A stretch of DNA of 64,000 nt from Trichomonas vaginalis G3 (GCF_026262505.1 NC_067203.1:2046001-2110000); one strand, 5' to 3'; counted from the stretch's first letter, positions 1 through 10,660 are shown. Notes: generated from the letters alone by a model not told the origin. A program made the numbers and translations.

Positions 1-896
1 CAGACGACATAATATTGAACTATACCCTTGGTTCAAGTGCACCTTTAGAGAATCCAAGTACAAGCGTAAAAGATACACTAAACTCCTTAAATAACAAATG
101 TATGAATATCGAAGGTCATGTCAGAAACTTTGAAACACATGAACTACCAGCAATGTTAGATAAAAAAGCAGACAAAACTTATGTGGATGCAGAACTAACA
201 AAGAAATTTTCGAAACCAGATACAATGACATTTACAACAGAAATTATAAATGGTGAACCAGCAACTCCATTTGAATTTGTTAGAGGTCTTCAACCAGATA
301 CTTTTGAATTTTTCTTGGATAATTCTATTGAACTAACATTACATTATAAAAGTGGAACAAATGCAACATTTCATCCGGGAGATACATTCCAAATGGTATT
401 TAATGACATAAGTTCTTTAGAATATGTTTATAGAGTTATGAGCATATATGATTTAATATATCCTATAGGAGCTGTTTATACGTCTATGAATCCAATAAAT
501 CCAAACACTTTATTTGGTGGTAGATGGTATGAAATAGTTGACAGTTTTCCATTCTACACTAATACGCAGTCAATGAAGATGGGAGGTTCAAAGAAAATAG
601 GTATTGAAAACCTTCCTTCACATATGCATAGGTTCAGTGGAAGAACATCTGTGGAAGGAAACCATTCACATTCAATAACAAAAAGAGGTTATATAAATCT
701 TGCAGCGGGTTCGGATAGACAGGGAATGAACAGATATGATATCTCAGATGACCCCAAAGATGTTAGCACAGGTATTTTCTGTGGAACTGCAGGAAATCAT
801 ACACATGTTGTAGCTGGTATTACAGACCCAGCAGGTAATGGAAAAGATTATATGCCTCCTTATATAACAATGCACGCTTGGATACGAGTTGGTTAA
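1..896 (+). CDS. Tail-fibre-like protein with C-terminal collar domain (5' truncated)
   Basis: The reading frame is open to the first base of the window, so the N-terminus is missing; the apparent start at 15 is a TTG. A KKADKTYVDAEL segment matches the repeat that forms the shaft in the two other fibre genes here (29803 and 55892). The last 140 or so residues form a phage-type collar/receptor-tip domain: it starts at PIGAVYTSMNPINPN, continues with GGRWYEIVD, a GGSKKIGIENLPSHMH block and several HSH/HTH histidine pairs, and ends at DYMPPYITMHAWIRVG. Domains of this type sit at the tips of trimeric phage fibres. In a Polinton this suggests a virion attachment fibre, which is inference. The integrase gene follows 19 bp downstream on the same strand, the first two genes of element A. 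Confidence 0.75.
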   Translation, partial: DDIILNYTLGSSAPLENPSTSVKDTLNSLNNKCMNIEGHVRNFETHELPAMLDKKADKTYVDAELTKKFSKPDTMTFTTEIINGEPATPFEFVRGLQPDTFEFFLDNSIELTLHYKSGTNATFHPGDTFQMVFNDISSLEYVYRVMSIYDLIYPIGAVYTSMNPINPNTLFGGRWYEIVDSFPFYTNTQSMKMGGSKKIGIENLPSHMHRFSGRTSVEGNHSHSITKRGYINLAAGSDRQGMNRYDISDDPKDVSTGIFCGTAGNHTHVVAGITDPAGNGKDYMPPYITMHAWIRVG

Positions 897-915
897 AATC
901 TTTAACTTTACATAA

Positions 916-2001
916 ATGAGCTTGAAAGAAGTATTCGAACAACATCCATGGAGGTCATTTAAGAAGTTCAATGAAGCTGCAAAGAGTTGGGGATTTACTA
1001 ACAGAGCTGAAGTGAAAAGGTTCTTTGACAAAAATGTTGTACATCAAACAAAAATAAACCCTTACGACTACTTTTTACCAATTTACTCCAACACTCCTGA
1101 CGCATACCAATTTGACACTCTCATTCAAAGCAGAAAAGGAGGACATAAACCATTCCTCATCTTCATAAATGTTAACACTCGTAAAGCATATGCATATCCA
1201 ATGAAAAATAAAGGAACTCGTGAAGTGTTAAGAGTTTTACAAAAGTTTGTAGCAGAACATAACCCAAGTACTTTAACATCAGACCAAGACAGTGCATACC
1301 TCAGCAATGAAATCACAGATTTTCTCATTAAGCATAACATAACTCACTACACTACTGAAGACCATAACCATAACATACTCGGCATCATAAACCGCTTCAT
1401 AAGAACGCTCAGAGATTTAAATCAAGAGCGAGACTTTACCGAAGAAACAATGAAACATTTTCTCGAAGTATATAATTCCTCAACACATTCTACAACAGGA
1501 CATACACCAAATTCAATGACACAACAACAAGAAGAAAAGTATATACAAAAGAAACGAAGCCAAACACAAAATATCAGAAATTCAACACAATTTACCCTCA
1601 TTCCTGGAACAAAAGTTCGTGTAGTTCTTGACGACAAACCGTTGACAAAGAAACGTTTAAGGTTAAGTCGAAATTATTATATTGTAGACTCTACGCAAGG
1701 TAATGGATATCTTATAAAAGCTGCCGACGACTCTATTGCGTTTTATCCTCGACATAAATTAGTCGAAAGTAGTAATGGCAAACTTGCTGAAACCATTGAC
1801 GAAGCAAAGCGAGGAGTGGTTATTGAAATACTTGGCTATAACACAAACGATGACACTTATAAAGTAAGATATGAAGGAGGCGTTGAAGATGTTATACCAT
1901 CTAAGAACTTGAGAGAGTCAAAGCCAACACATCTGGGACCATTAGAGCGGGAGTACTGGAAAGACAAAAATATGCCAGAAAGAATAAGAAAATTCTTCTA
2001 A
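916..2001 (+). CDS. Polinton integrase (retroviral/DDE type), 361 aa
   Basis: An rve-type integrase core spans about residues 50-215. The first two catalytic acids are visible at D67 (YQFDTLI) and D123 (LTSDQDSAY). The third position, exactly 36 residues on, is N159 in HNILGIINRFIRTLRDLN, where active enzymes have E or D, so catalysis is doubtful. A basic SH3-like part follows. The C-terminus, around VVIEILGYNTNDDTYKVRYEGG, resembles the chromo/Tudor-like module of Polinton integrases, which may direct target choice. The start is the first ATG after the fibre stop. The 3' half is nearly identical to the fragment at 13802-14371 belonging to element B. The reading frame is full length and uninterrupted. 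Confidence 0.9.
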   Translation: MSLKEVFEQHPWRSFKKFNEAAKSWGFTNRAEVKRFFDKNVVHQTKINPYDYFLPIYSNTPDAYQFDTLIQSRKGGHKPFLIFINVNTRKAYAYPMKNKGTREVLRVLQKFVAEHNPSTLTSDQDSAYLSNEITDFLIKHNITHYTTEDHNHNILGIINRFIRTLRDLNQERDFTEETMKHFLEVYNSSTHSTTGHTPNSMTQQQEEKYIQKKRSQTQNIRNSTQFTLIPGTKVRVVLDDKPLTKKRLRLSRNYYIVDSTQGNGYLIKAADDSIAFYPRHKLVESSNGKLAETIDEAKRGVVIEILGYNTNDDTYKVRYEGGVEDVIPSKNLRESKPTHLGPLEREYWKDKNMPERIRKFF

Positions 2002-2039
2002 ACTTTTTCGTTGGATGTAAATCAGACAAAATATAATTT

Positions 2040-2087
2040 AGGTGAAGAGGTGAGATCTCACCTCTTTTTTCACCTGTTTTTTCACCC
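2040..2087. repeat. Intergenic palindrome, GGTGA stem family
   Basis: AGGTGA units on the left (two) face TCACCT units on the right (three) around a GAGATCTC centre, the right units separated by CTTTTTT and GTTTTTT. It lies just after the integrase stop. The same layout recurs between genes throughout elements A, B and C. A role as transcript-end hairpin, processing signal or DNA-level site is possible; the sequence shows only the structure. Confidence 0.85.
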
Positions 2088-2106
2088 TCGTGAATTTTCA
2101 TGAATT

Positions 2107-2177
2107 TCCTTAAGACAGAAAAAAATAAAACTAACTTTATTTTTATTTATTTTTTTATTTTGTATGTAAGAACAGAA
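2107..2177 (+). promoter_or_regulatory. Conserved upstream block before KilA-N genes
   Basis: A TTCCTTAAGA...AAAATAA...T-rich run ends in TTTATTTTGTATGTAAGAACA immediately before the ATG at 2178. Closely similar blocks precede the starts at 4167, 15013 and 15713, and shorter versions precede 35231 and 36234. Its position a few bases from the start codon suits a core promoter with a very short leader; function is inferred. Confidence 0.55.
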
Positions 2178-2637
2178 ATGTCAGTCGAAGCAAAAACATT
2201 CACGAACAAATCTAATGGCGAAACATTCACAAAAGGCACTTATAACGGTATTGAAGTCTTACGTAGAGACAAGGATGGTTACATTAATGCAACAAAGATG
2301 GCAAGAGAAGCAGGAAAGTTAAACCATTTAAACAGATTTCTCAATAGTGCTAAAATGCAGGAAAATTCTTGAGTTTTGGTTGAAAGAATACGGTCGAGCC
2401 AAAAGTGGCTCAACCTCAAAACAAGCATTTTATGAGCTTACTAAGGGCGTTATAAATGAATTCAAAGGTATTTACATACATCCTGACCTCGTTCATTTTG
2501 TTGCTGAATGGTGCTCTGTAAAGTATGCATTTTATGTCAAAGATATTATGGACTCCATAGACAAGAAAGTTCATGAGAAATTAGATGAAGAAGAACTCGA
2601 AGATACAGTAGAGAATGCAAAAACAAACATTTTATGA
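2178..2637 (+). pseudogene. KilA-N domain protein, frameshifted
   Basis: The true start is the ATG at 2178, after the shared upstream block. The first part (NGIEVLRRDKDGYINATKMA) is the N-terminal half of a KilA-N DNA-binding domain. The second half (GIYIHPDLVHFVAEWCSVKY) continues in another frame after a frameshift near 2350-2370. An acidic tail (DEEELEDTVEN) ends at 2637. KilA-N proteins are common in large DNA viruses and phages and bind DNA through this fold. A hairpin GAGCCA-AAAG-TGGCTC lies inside the gene near 2396-2411, enclosed by GGTTGA/TCAACC. A related broken copy is at 35231. Confidence 0.75.
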
Positions 2638-2712
2638 GCTTACTAAGGCATTTATGAATGAATTCAAAGGTATTTGCATACATCCTGACCTCGTTCATTT
2701 TGTTGTTGAATT
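2626..2712 (+). repeat. Partial duplicate of the KilA-N gene segment
   Basis: This segment repeats about 85 bases of 2424-2509 (the part encoding FYELTKG...HPDLVHFV) with a few changes, in direct orientation right at the end of the pseudogene. It encodes no complete product and looks like a local duplication followed by decay. Confidence 0.8.
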
Positions 2713-2729
2713 CAGCAAAAATATAATTT

Positions 2730-2777
2730 AGGTGAAGAGGTGAGATCTCACCTCTTTTTTCACCTGTTTTTTCACCC
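2730..2777. repeat. Intergenic palindrome, GGTGA stem family
   Basis: Practically identical to the copy at 2040-2087, including the GAGATCTC centre and the flanking TGAATTTTCATGAATTTCC. The two copies bracket the broken KilA-N gene, so gene plus palindrome could be a unit that was duplicated or exchanged. Confidence 0.85.
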
Positions 2778-2861
2778 TCGTGAATTTTCATGAATTTCCT
2801 TAAGATAGAAAAAATAAAGTTAGTTTTATTTTTATTTATTTTTTTATTTTGTATAAAAGAT

Positions 2862-3818
2862 ATGATTTCAACAATCGGCACAACAACAATTCAAACAACA
2901 ACAATTCAAACAACAACAGCACCAAACTCGTTAGTCATGAATCCTACGTCAGTGTTAGTAGAGATGAAAAACTTCATTCCTTCTTCATATACTTTCGAAA
3001 CAAAAATCCAGAAGATAAAGCAAGAACTTTTAACAAGTAATTTAGACTGTAGTGCGAAAGATGAAGAAAATGAAGAATATCTTTATGAAATGCAGGACAT
3101 TATTGACCATTTACCCAAATTGCCTGAAATCCAACAACAAAAACTCACTATTCCTGAATTCGACGAAATTGAAGTGAAACCAACTGACTCAGTAGAAATA
3201 AAGAAGTTCATACGTAAAGTAAATTATGAATTCCTTGGTTTTCATTGCAACCATAAGGTTATGGACAAAGATTGCGACATGGTATATAAAAACATTTCTG
3301 ACATATATAAATCTGAGGAGTTTAAGACTTACGATAACTTTGTTTCATTAGTTGCAAAATGTGTTTGGGAAATAAGAGATAAAGATAGAAGAGGCAAAGT
3401 ATGGAACGAACAAATAAGACCCGCTATGTTTGAGATGAAGAGAGCAATTGACGCCTTAGTTGTTTTAGCAGGTTTTATTTCAATGTATAACGCAAAAATG
3501 AACCCGCAATGTTCAAAATGTAAGGCAGCAATTAGAAAATATAACTACTCAGTCAAAGAGATAGAACGTATGAGAAACGACTATGCTGACTTAAAGAAAG
3601 AAGCAGAAAAGCCAGCAGAAGATAAAATGAACATGTTAGAATTTCTGAACAAAAACTATCCAACAGCTGAAGATTTCCTTCTATCTGACGTCAAGAAGAA
3701 GTATAAAGAAACCTTCGGTATTGTTAAAACTTTTGACATACTGACAGAAGAAATAGAAGCTACGAAATTGTATAGAATTTCAAATATACATCGTACAATT
3801 CATGTAAAACGCTTATAA
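2862..3818 (+). CDS. Conserved element protein of unknown function, 318 aa
   Basis: I do not recognise a family. The start chosen is the ATG at 2862 (MISTIG), because upstream codons lie in the AT-rich leader block. The N-terminus is Thr/Gln-rich (TTTIQTTT). The middle is rich in Lys/Glu and aromatic residues, with a Cys cluster NPQCSKCKAA near residue 220 that could bind metal. The C-terminus ends IHRTIHVKRL. A close paralogue lies in element C (36234-37148), in the same setting next to KilA-N remnants and palindromes, and both end in the same bases. Conservation of frame in two elements argues that it is a real gene, perhaps an accessory or host-interaction protein. Confidence 0.75.
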   Translation: MISTIGTTTIQTTTIQTTTAPNSLVMNPTSVLVEMKNFIPSSYTFETKIQKIKQELLTSNLDCSAKDEENEEYLYEMQDIIDHLPKLPEIQQQKLTIPEFDEIEVKPTDSVEIKKFIRKVNYEFLGFHCNHKVMDKDCDMVYKNISDIYKSEEFKTYDNFVSLVAKCVWEIRDKDRRGKVWNEQIRPAMFEMKRAIDALVVLAGFISMYNAKMNPQCSKCKAAIRKYNYSVKEIERMRNDYADLKKEAEKPAEDKMNMLEFLNKNYPTAEDFLLSDVKKKYKETFGIVKTFDILTEEIEATKLYRISNIHRTIHVKRL

Positions 3819-4086
3819 AATAACTGGGGTGAAAAATTAGGTGAAAAAACAGGTGAGATCTCACCTCTTCACCTAAACATTATTTTTATTGAATTCAGCA
3901 ACAAAATTCCGAGTAAAATAATTTTTAGGGCATGTGTCAAACCGTTGAGTTTTCACAAAATTTAAAAAATAACGTTTACCATGTAAAACGCTTATAAAAT
4001 AACTGGGGTGAAAAATTAGGTGAGAAATTAGGTGAAATCTCACCTCTTCACCTAAACATTATTTTTATTGAATTCAGCAACAAAAA
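3801..4086 (+). repeat. Tandem duplication containing two GGTGA palindromes
   Basis: The block beginning CATGTAAAACGCTTATAAAA at 3801 recurs at 3980, an offset of 179 bases. Each copy holds the end of the upstream gene and a palindrome (3826-3875 and 4005-4054) running from GGGTGAAAAATTAGGTGA to TCACCTCTTCACCTA. The palindrome centres differ: GAGATCTC in the first copy, GAAATCTC in the second. The duplication carries the gene tail with the palindrome, as if the pair moved together. Confidence 0.85.
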
Positions 4087-4106
4087 TCATGAATTTTCCT
4101 TAAGAT

Positions 4107-4166
4107 AAAAAAAATAACGCTAATTTTATTTTTATTTATTTTTTTATTTTGTATGTAAAGACAGTA
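4107..4166 (+). promoter_or_regulatory. Conserved upstream block before KilA-N gene
   Basis: AAAAATAACGCTAATTTT followed by T-rich sequence and GTATGTAAAGACAGTA precedes the ATG at 4167. It matches the blocks at 2107, 14955 and 15655, with the AACGCTAATTTT motif best conserved. Confidence 0.55.
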
Positions 4167-5026
4167 ATGACAACATCAGAGAACACAACAACAGTTATAA
4201 TCCATGAAGCCATAAATGAAGAATACGAGTACATACAATATAACAAACAGTTACGTCTCATTCGTTCAGTCAAAGATGACATGTACCAAATGCAAAGTAT
4301 TTTGACAGCATGTTATGCTCCAGATACTAAACTTCCTAAAGACTGGTTTAGGAACCAAAGCACTATTGAACTATTAAATGAAGCACAGCGAGACATACTT
4401 TTTTCTGAAAACAGTGAAGAACAGCGAGTAGGTAAAAAACCCCAGTCGCCAAAACTCTATGAAAATCGTGAAAAATTGCCAAACAGTTTGAGAGGATATT
4501 ATGTTCATAGACTTCTCGTAAATGCTGTAGCAATGTGGGCTTCACCTCGTTATGCTTGGTATGTTTGTAAACTTCTTGACGAAATTCACAGACAAGAACG
4601 CGAACAGATGGAAAAGAAACTTCAAGCAAAAGATGAAGTCATTGAATCCAAAGATAAAAGCATACAGAAAAGAATACCACGTTCAGTACCAAAAGGAAAG
4701 GAAAAGAGTTATAAGTATATGATATATACTGAAGAGTTGGAGAAAGAAGAAGATAAAGATATGGTTATGTTGCATTTAGTCAGAAGAAACAACAAAAGCT
4801 TTTATGACCTTGCTAAGATTTACAAATCTGACAGAAACTGGTTCTATCGTGAAAACTTACCGATTTCAATGACACCGAATGAGCAATAAAGGAAATTGTC
4901 AAAAGTACTCTTCCTCAAACACACTATGACATCAAAGGTTGCACAATACTTACATTCAAAGAAGACTTACCATTACTGAAGGAAAAAATAACAGAATATT
5001 TCGATAACTTCAAAGAGGAAGAATAA
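4167..5026 (+). pseudogene. KilA-N / BRO-like protein with DUF3627-like tail, frameshifted
   Basis: The start is the ATG at 4167; the upstream in-frame codons belong to the leader. Residues about 60-140 carry a KilA-N-type core (DWFRNQSTIELL ... YYVHRLLVNAVAMWASPRY). A charged coiled-coil stretch follows, then a C-terminal module (IPRSVPKGKEKSYKYMIYTE ... KSDRNWFYRENLPISMTP) that resembles the DUF3627 region of viral KilA-N proteins. The frame breaks near 4880; the rest, matching the tail of the intact paralogue at 15713, continues one frame over to TAA at 5024-5026. DNA binding is likely for the family; the role is unknown. Confidence 0.8.
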
Positions 5027-5042
5027 AAAAATATATTTTTGC

Positions 5043-5518
5043 TTAAATGACGTCAGGGTCAATTTCTTCAACCATTTCACTTTCTTCGTCAATGTCAATA
5101 GAAGCTTCTTCAACCTTTGGTAAGAATTTCTGTATAACATCTTTGTTCGTTATTGTCTTCAGAGATGAAGGATAATATTTCACATTTGTTTCACCCTTTC
5201 TTATATTCTTTCTGTTCGGAAAGATTTAAAGCAATACCTGAAGAAGTCAATGTTAGAGTTCTTTATGACAGTATAATGAGTATCTTTGACATTCACGAAG
5301 AAACTCTTTTGTTTCAAAACTACTGCTAACTCTTGTGAAGTATAACGTTTGCGGTCAATGACGATAGCTAATGGTCTGACATACTGACCAAACTTAGATT
5401 CTTTCACAAACTTCTTGTTAAAGATAACATTGACGTTTGAAGCATTATTGAACTCATTCTTGATGGCAGTAGCGAGAGCATTGTATGAAAAGAACTTGCA
5501 ATCATGCATGTGTTTCAT
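5043..5518 (-). pseudogene. Small conserved element protein, frameshifted copy
   Basis: Near-identical to the intact 157-residue gene at 16878-17351 but with an extra base near 5213-5235, which ends the first frame at FRTERI. The original C-terminus (acidic, ending EEIDPDVI) is still readable in another frame down to 5043. Family function is unknown; a homologue with the same kind of acidic IDIDP ending is at 38913-39332 in element C. Confidence 0.8.
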
Positions 5519-5609
5519 TAAAATAAAAATATTAAATTATTTTGAAAAATAACTTAAAAAAAATCTAATCTAATTTTTCAAAAAAATATTTTTTTATTTC
5601 CTACTAAAG

Positions 5610-8600
5610 ATGTATCGGAAGTTGTCTAAGTTAGAACACTCGGAAATAAAACAACTTCTTACAGAAGCTAACATAGATGTTGCAAAACTTACGCGACAAA
5701 CAAAAAAGCACTCGCTGACATCCTCAATGACTACAATGGTGAAAAACTTATGATAGAATTCATGAGTTCATAAAGCCGCCAACGCGGCGAGGACGAAGTC
5801 CATGCAAGAGCATTTCCTTTAAATGACGTTGCTATTGACTTATATCATAGACGTTCAATACCTCATGAAGTAAGGCGTGAGATTTTGACATAAAAATGCG
5901 AACGTTGTCATACTCGTAAAGCTCTTTCTCATGATGTTCGTCAAGAGATGTTTGAACTTACGAACTCAAACTGTGAAACACGAAAGAGAGATGACACACT
6001 GAAACAACAAGAGAGAGAGATGTTTAAAAATGCTATAGAACAAGTTCGCAAAGCTAACGACTTGTCATTCGTTCCATTGACGACAAACCAAAAGAAGGTG
6101 AGAGATGGTTAAAGAAAGATGAAGAGAATAGGAAGAGAAATGTGAAGTCAGGCAATAGACTCATTGACTTTAACATCGAAGCTTTAGATGAACCAAACAG
6201 AGACTACTTACACAAACATTTCGGTAAGGTTTTCATGAGACTCTTAGAGAAGATTAAAATAAAACACCCAACAAAGATGGATGGTATGTTATAAACTGGT
6301 GGAAAGTATGAATGTTCTACGTTAAACCTCAATAATATTGGAAACATTACTACATCAGCTCTTAGGAGAACTTTATATCAGAGATAGAAGCAAATGCTGC
6401 AGGTATTGTTGAAATGCACTATGACTTCTTCTTGACAAACATAAAGAATCTTACTGAAATAAAGATGTATGATTTAACAGAATATGAAGCTTAACGATGT
6501 CAGATGTAAAGAAAAGGAAAGCCACAGAAGCGACCATATAGAGATGAAAGCACACTGACAGAAAGACAGAAAAGATTATTGAACAGACTTAAACAAACAG
6601 GAGATAAACAAGATATAGATGACTTCTGAATGAAATCCTTGGTGAAAAGAAGTTTTATAAGAAGAGAAGCGGTCAGTTCTGGAAGTATCTTTGCACATTA
6701 CCTATAAATCTTGAACGCTACCAAATCTTCAATGAACTGAACAAAAGAACTGCAACACTTATGACAGAAACAATTGTTTCGTTTATGCTTGCATTCAGGC
6801 TGGAGTAAATGAAGAAACTATTGACCACATGAGAGAAGTCATTCGTGTTAGAGACTTTCCTCAAAGTAAAGTACAAGAAATTTCTGACGCAACTGGTATA
6901 GCATTTAATGTTACATTGGTTATTTCGACAACTCCAAAGATAACAGAATAATTCACTACATACCAAAAGAATGTGAAACTGCTCGAACTATTGACTTACT
7001 TCTTGTTGAACACCACTACATGCTAAATGAAAGATTACCAATGACAACATACTTCATTCGAAACTATAAAGAAATTCTCAAAGCTTGTGGTGGAATGAAC
7101 ATTGAGAAACAGATGAAGATTTATACAAAGAGAGGAACAAATATGTAGTTCGTTATGATAGAACAACACCGTTATGGGATGTTATGAAAACATTGTGGAG
7201 TGCAAATATTTCGAACCTATTTCTTATGGAGAACTTTTCACATATACGACTGACTTATATAAACAGAACCTTGCACCATTTAAAGATTTGACATATGCTC
7301 CAAAGTATTGTGTACAACTGAAGAAGAAAGCAGAGTCAAAAGAAGTAAATAAAAATAAGTGCAAGTCATTCCTGAGCACGTTTCTTTGCTGACTTTGAGT
7401 GCAGTACCGATGGCTTTCATAAAGCTTTAACATCTGTTTTGACAGTGAAGATGGTTCAGTGAGTGAAAGCATATGGGGTCAAAACTGCGCAACAGAATTT
7501 TTGGAGCGACTTCCTGACAAGAGTTTAATATATTTCCATAACCTCAGTTATGATATAAACTTCATCTTAAGACACATGACAGAAGTGAAAGGAACTCCCA
7601 TCATTAAAGGTTCACGAACAATGCAAATAACTGGTTTATATAAAGGACGGGCAATTATTATAAAAGACTCTTACAGTGTTATAAATAAGAAGCTTAAACT
7701 ATTTCCTGCTATGTTTAACTTACAAACAGGACCGAAAGAAGTATTTCCATACAACTACTACAGCAGTGTTTTGTTAGCAAATGACAACAGAACTGGTGTC
7801 ATTTCTGAAGCGTGTAAGTTTATCCGGGATGCAGATACATTCATGAAAAACATAGATTCCATCAAAGGTTGCAGAATAGATGAAAACCACTTCGACTTAG
7901 AAAAATATAGCACGTTTTACTGCAAACAAGATGTAAGAATTTTAAGAGAAGGTTTTGTAAAGTTCCGCAATGACTTATTGAAAGAGTTTTTTAAACGTTT
8001 ATGACTACGTTAGTATTTGTTCAATTGCTAACAAATTATTTGAGAACAGAGTGTACTTCCCGAATGGAAATTTATATGACCTCTCAAATAAACCAAGAGA
8101 ATTTATTTCACGCTGTATTCAAGGTGGAAGATGTATGCTGTCAGATAACATGAAACAAAAGAGCGAAAAGAAACTCATTGCTGACTTCGACGCTGTTTCA
8201 TTATATCCATCAGCAATTGCAAGATTGTATACTTTAGAAGGAATTCCAAAAGTATTGAAGGATGAGATGTTAAGCACAGAGTATCTCATGAGACATTTAT
8301 TCGATGACGACCAAAAGGAACCCATTGGTGAAAAGTTTATGTCAGGCTTCTTTGTTCTCATTAAGATAACAGAGATTGGAATACATAGACACTTTCCTTT
8401 AATAGTTTGTGACCCTGAACTAAATCCAGAACTTAACGTTCCAGAAGTTCAAACACTTGCTGTTTAATGTATGTTGACCATATAACATTACAAGACCTCA
8501 TAAAATATCAAGGTGTCAATGTGAAGTTTGCAAGGATACTATTACGATGGAAACAGAGATATTAGAATAAGAGATGAAGTAAAGAAGTTGTTTGAGTTAA

Positions 8601-9442
8601 GGTTAAAGTATAAGAAAGAAGGAAATCCTTTGCAAGAAAATATAAAGCTCATTCTGAACAGCATTTATGGCAAAACTATTCTATCTCCTATTGAGTCAAA
8701 AATAACCATAGTAGATGACAAAGATGCTATAAGATATGCCATCAGAAACTACAACCATATAGTGAAGTTCGAAGGTTTGGATGGTTCAGATAAAACTATT
8801 TTCAAGCTAACGAAAAGCATTTGCAGACACTTTAACTTCTGTCCACTTGGTGTTAATATTCTATCAATGTCAAAGAGAATAATGAATGAAGTATTCTGTA
8901 CCGCTGAGGACATGGGACTTCAAATATTTTACCAGGACTGTGATAGCATGCATATTTTCAATGAAGACATCCCGCGTTTAGCTCAGGAATTTCAGAAGAG
9001 ATATGGTCGCGAACTTATAGGAAAGAACCTTGGTCAATTTCATAGCGACTTTGCAGAAATCACAAAAGATAAACAAAGTTTAGCTTATAAAAGTATTTTC
9101 TGTGGAAAGAAGACCTACATAGACTTACTCACTAACGATTTAAATGAAGTTGCATTTCACTGCAGAATGAAAGGTGTGAAGCAAGATGTTATTGCTTTAA
9201 CCGCTAATGAAATGTTTCCTGACTCTGTTCAGTGTTTCTATGATGAAGATAAAGGTTTAATGGTTCCGCAAGGAAAATTTGACATAGACTCTGAGTTCAG
9301 TGTTATGCAGTTATATAAAGCACTTTATGACGGTCAAGAGATTGCATTCGACTTATGTAAGTCATGTCAACCTTGCTTTGAAGAGAAGTTTAACTTCTCA
9401 ATAACGACTAAAACAAGCTTTATTCGTAAGTTGAAGTTCTGA
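5610..9442 (+). pseudogene. polB: Protein-primed family-B DNA polymerase, heavily frameshifted (element A)
   Basis: This is a decayed copy of the intact polymerase at 17441-21331, offset by about 11.8 kb, with dozens of single-base indels, mostly losses. Longer surviving frames are 7459-8004 (exonuclease motifs), 8051-8467 (motif A, DFDAVSLYPSAI) and 8528-9442 (motif B and C). Motif C reads YQDCDSMH, not the canonical D-T-D of copy B. The N-terminal 23-residue repeat is present about twice here against three times in B. A 28-nt double-hairpin sequence at 5774-5801 is absent from B. It cannot yield a working polymerase as written. Confidence 0.9.
5774..5801 (+). repeat. Double-hairpin mini-insertion (28 nt) in PolB copy A
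   Basis: Direct comparison with copy B shows CATAA|ATGCAAG uninterrupted there (near 17607) and a 28-nt insert here. The insert is hairpin GCCGC-CAAC-GCGGC, linker GA, hairpin GGAC-GAA-GTCC, and is followed by ATG. It is one member of the mini-element family listed in the findings. Confidence 0.85.
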
Positions 9443-9487
9443 GGTCATTTATTTTTGTCAGCAATGAGGTCATTCGTGATAAAAATA

Positions 9488-9513
9488 AGCCGCTAGCGGC
9501 AAGGGCAAAGCCC
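9488..9513 (+). repeat. Double-hairpin mini-element (26 nt)
   Basis: GCCGC-TA-GCGGC, linker AA, then GGGC-AAA-GCCC, followed by ATG. It lies between the converging PolB and virion-protein genes. Copy B has the same element at 21377-21402 with an intact second loop (GAA). Confidence 0.85.
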
Positions 9514-9523
9514 ATGTGGTCAT

Positions 9524-10377
9524 TTACAATACTGCGATGGTAGAGTTTAAGAGTTGTACTTCAATGTAGAGACAGTCCTTATGGTCTGGAGGTAAGAACA
9601 CTGGGCAGTTATGGTCATGAGTGGAGAACATGTCTATCCAAAACTCACGATTGAAGCCAGTTAATTTAAGTATTTAGGGTTAGGAAGTGGTGAAGTTCTT
9701 GTATGACCAATGAACTCATTTTCAACGCCTTTGGCTATATTAGAGAAAAGAATAGCTTGCTTTCTATCCCAAATGCCAGGTGTTACAATCTTTGAAAATT
9801 CATTTTTCCTCGGAAGCATTGCATCATAATTGAAAACATTCTTGAAATCATCACTTGGTTCAGAGATTTGAAATCTTATACGTAATGGATTTTCTTTCTC
9901 TTTAGCGACTTCATTGAATGGTGAATATATAACAAACTGACAGTCATGTGTTCCATCTTCATTTTCATTAAATTCATAATGAAAGTCTATAAGTTGTGGC
10001 TGACTACCTTCTTCTTTCAGTTGTGTAAGAACTCACGTAAAGGCTGTAAAGTTTGTACTTCAATGTTAAACTTTTTCTCGAACATTTCATTAAATGAAAT
10101 CATACATTGCAACAATGTTGTATCGTCTTTAAAGTATTTGTATATGAATGTTTTGGGCGCTTAAAGACTGTTCGTCATTTTCTATCTCGACTTGAAGTAT
10201 AAAGTCAACTTTCCTAAATGCACGTGTTATATACATATTTGTTATGCCAATATATTTTTCTTCATTTATGTTCACAATCCAGTCTGTTGGAAACTTAAAC
10301 GTTACTCTGTTCCCCTTTATTTTGACGTCGGGGTTTTCACTACTGAACGCAACAGATAAAGGTATTTGTCTATACAT
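9524..10377 (-). pseudogene. Minor capsid/penton-like virion protein, decayed (element A)
   Basis: Copy of the gene at 21413-22239. The N-terminus (MYRQIPLSVAFSSENPDVKI) is intact for about 80 codons from the ATG at 10377, then several indels break it. The C-terminal part, including FWIDMF...CPVFLPPDHKDC, is still readable down to the stop at 9524. A virion role rests on similarity in layout to other Polinton minor capsid candidates in this window. Confidence 0.7.
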
Positions 10378-10401
10378 TTAGTTCCGATAAAAATAAACCA
10401 T

Positions 10402-10660
10402 TTACTCTTTCTTCACTTCAGCTTCCTTTGCTTTTGCTTCAGCTTCTTCTCTAGCTTTTTTCGCCAGTAGTCTTGGGTTCTTTTGTCTTCCAGCAGCTAA
10501 TGCAGCTAGTTGTTTTTCACTAAGTTTTCTCTTTGGTCTCTCTGGCTTTTGTTCTTGTTTTTTTCCTTCAGTTCGGATAAAATTTGCTCGCGAATTTCTT
10601 TCTTCAATGCTTCAACATCTATGACCCCTTGGGTCTTGTCCGTAGGCTTGTCTGAGTCAT
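10402..10660 (-). pseudogene. Small basic coiled-coil protein, decayed copy
   Basis: Copy of the gene at 22264-22524. The basic KRKLSEKQLAALAAGRQK motif is readable, but base losses (for example in the run near 10560 and at 10645) break the frame. Order and strand relative to neighbours are the same as in element B. Confidence 0.75.

Noticed and set aside
1-896. Prophage or bacterial contamination, from the phage collar domain
   Set aside because: The same domain sits in three elements with Polinton integrase, PolB, KilA-N and AT-rich leaders; there are no bacterial ribosome binding sites or operon genes.
744-1031. Minus-strand frame across the fibre/integrase junction
   Set aside because: Antisense shadow of two well-supported genes.
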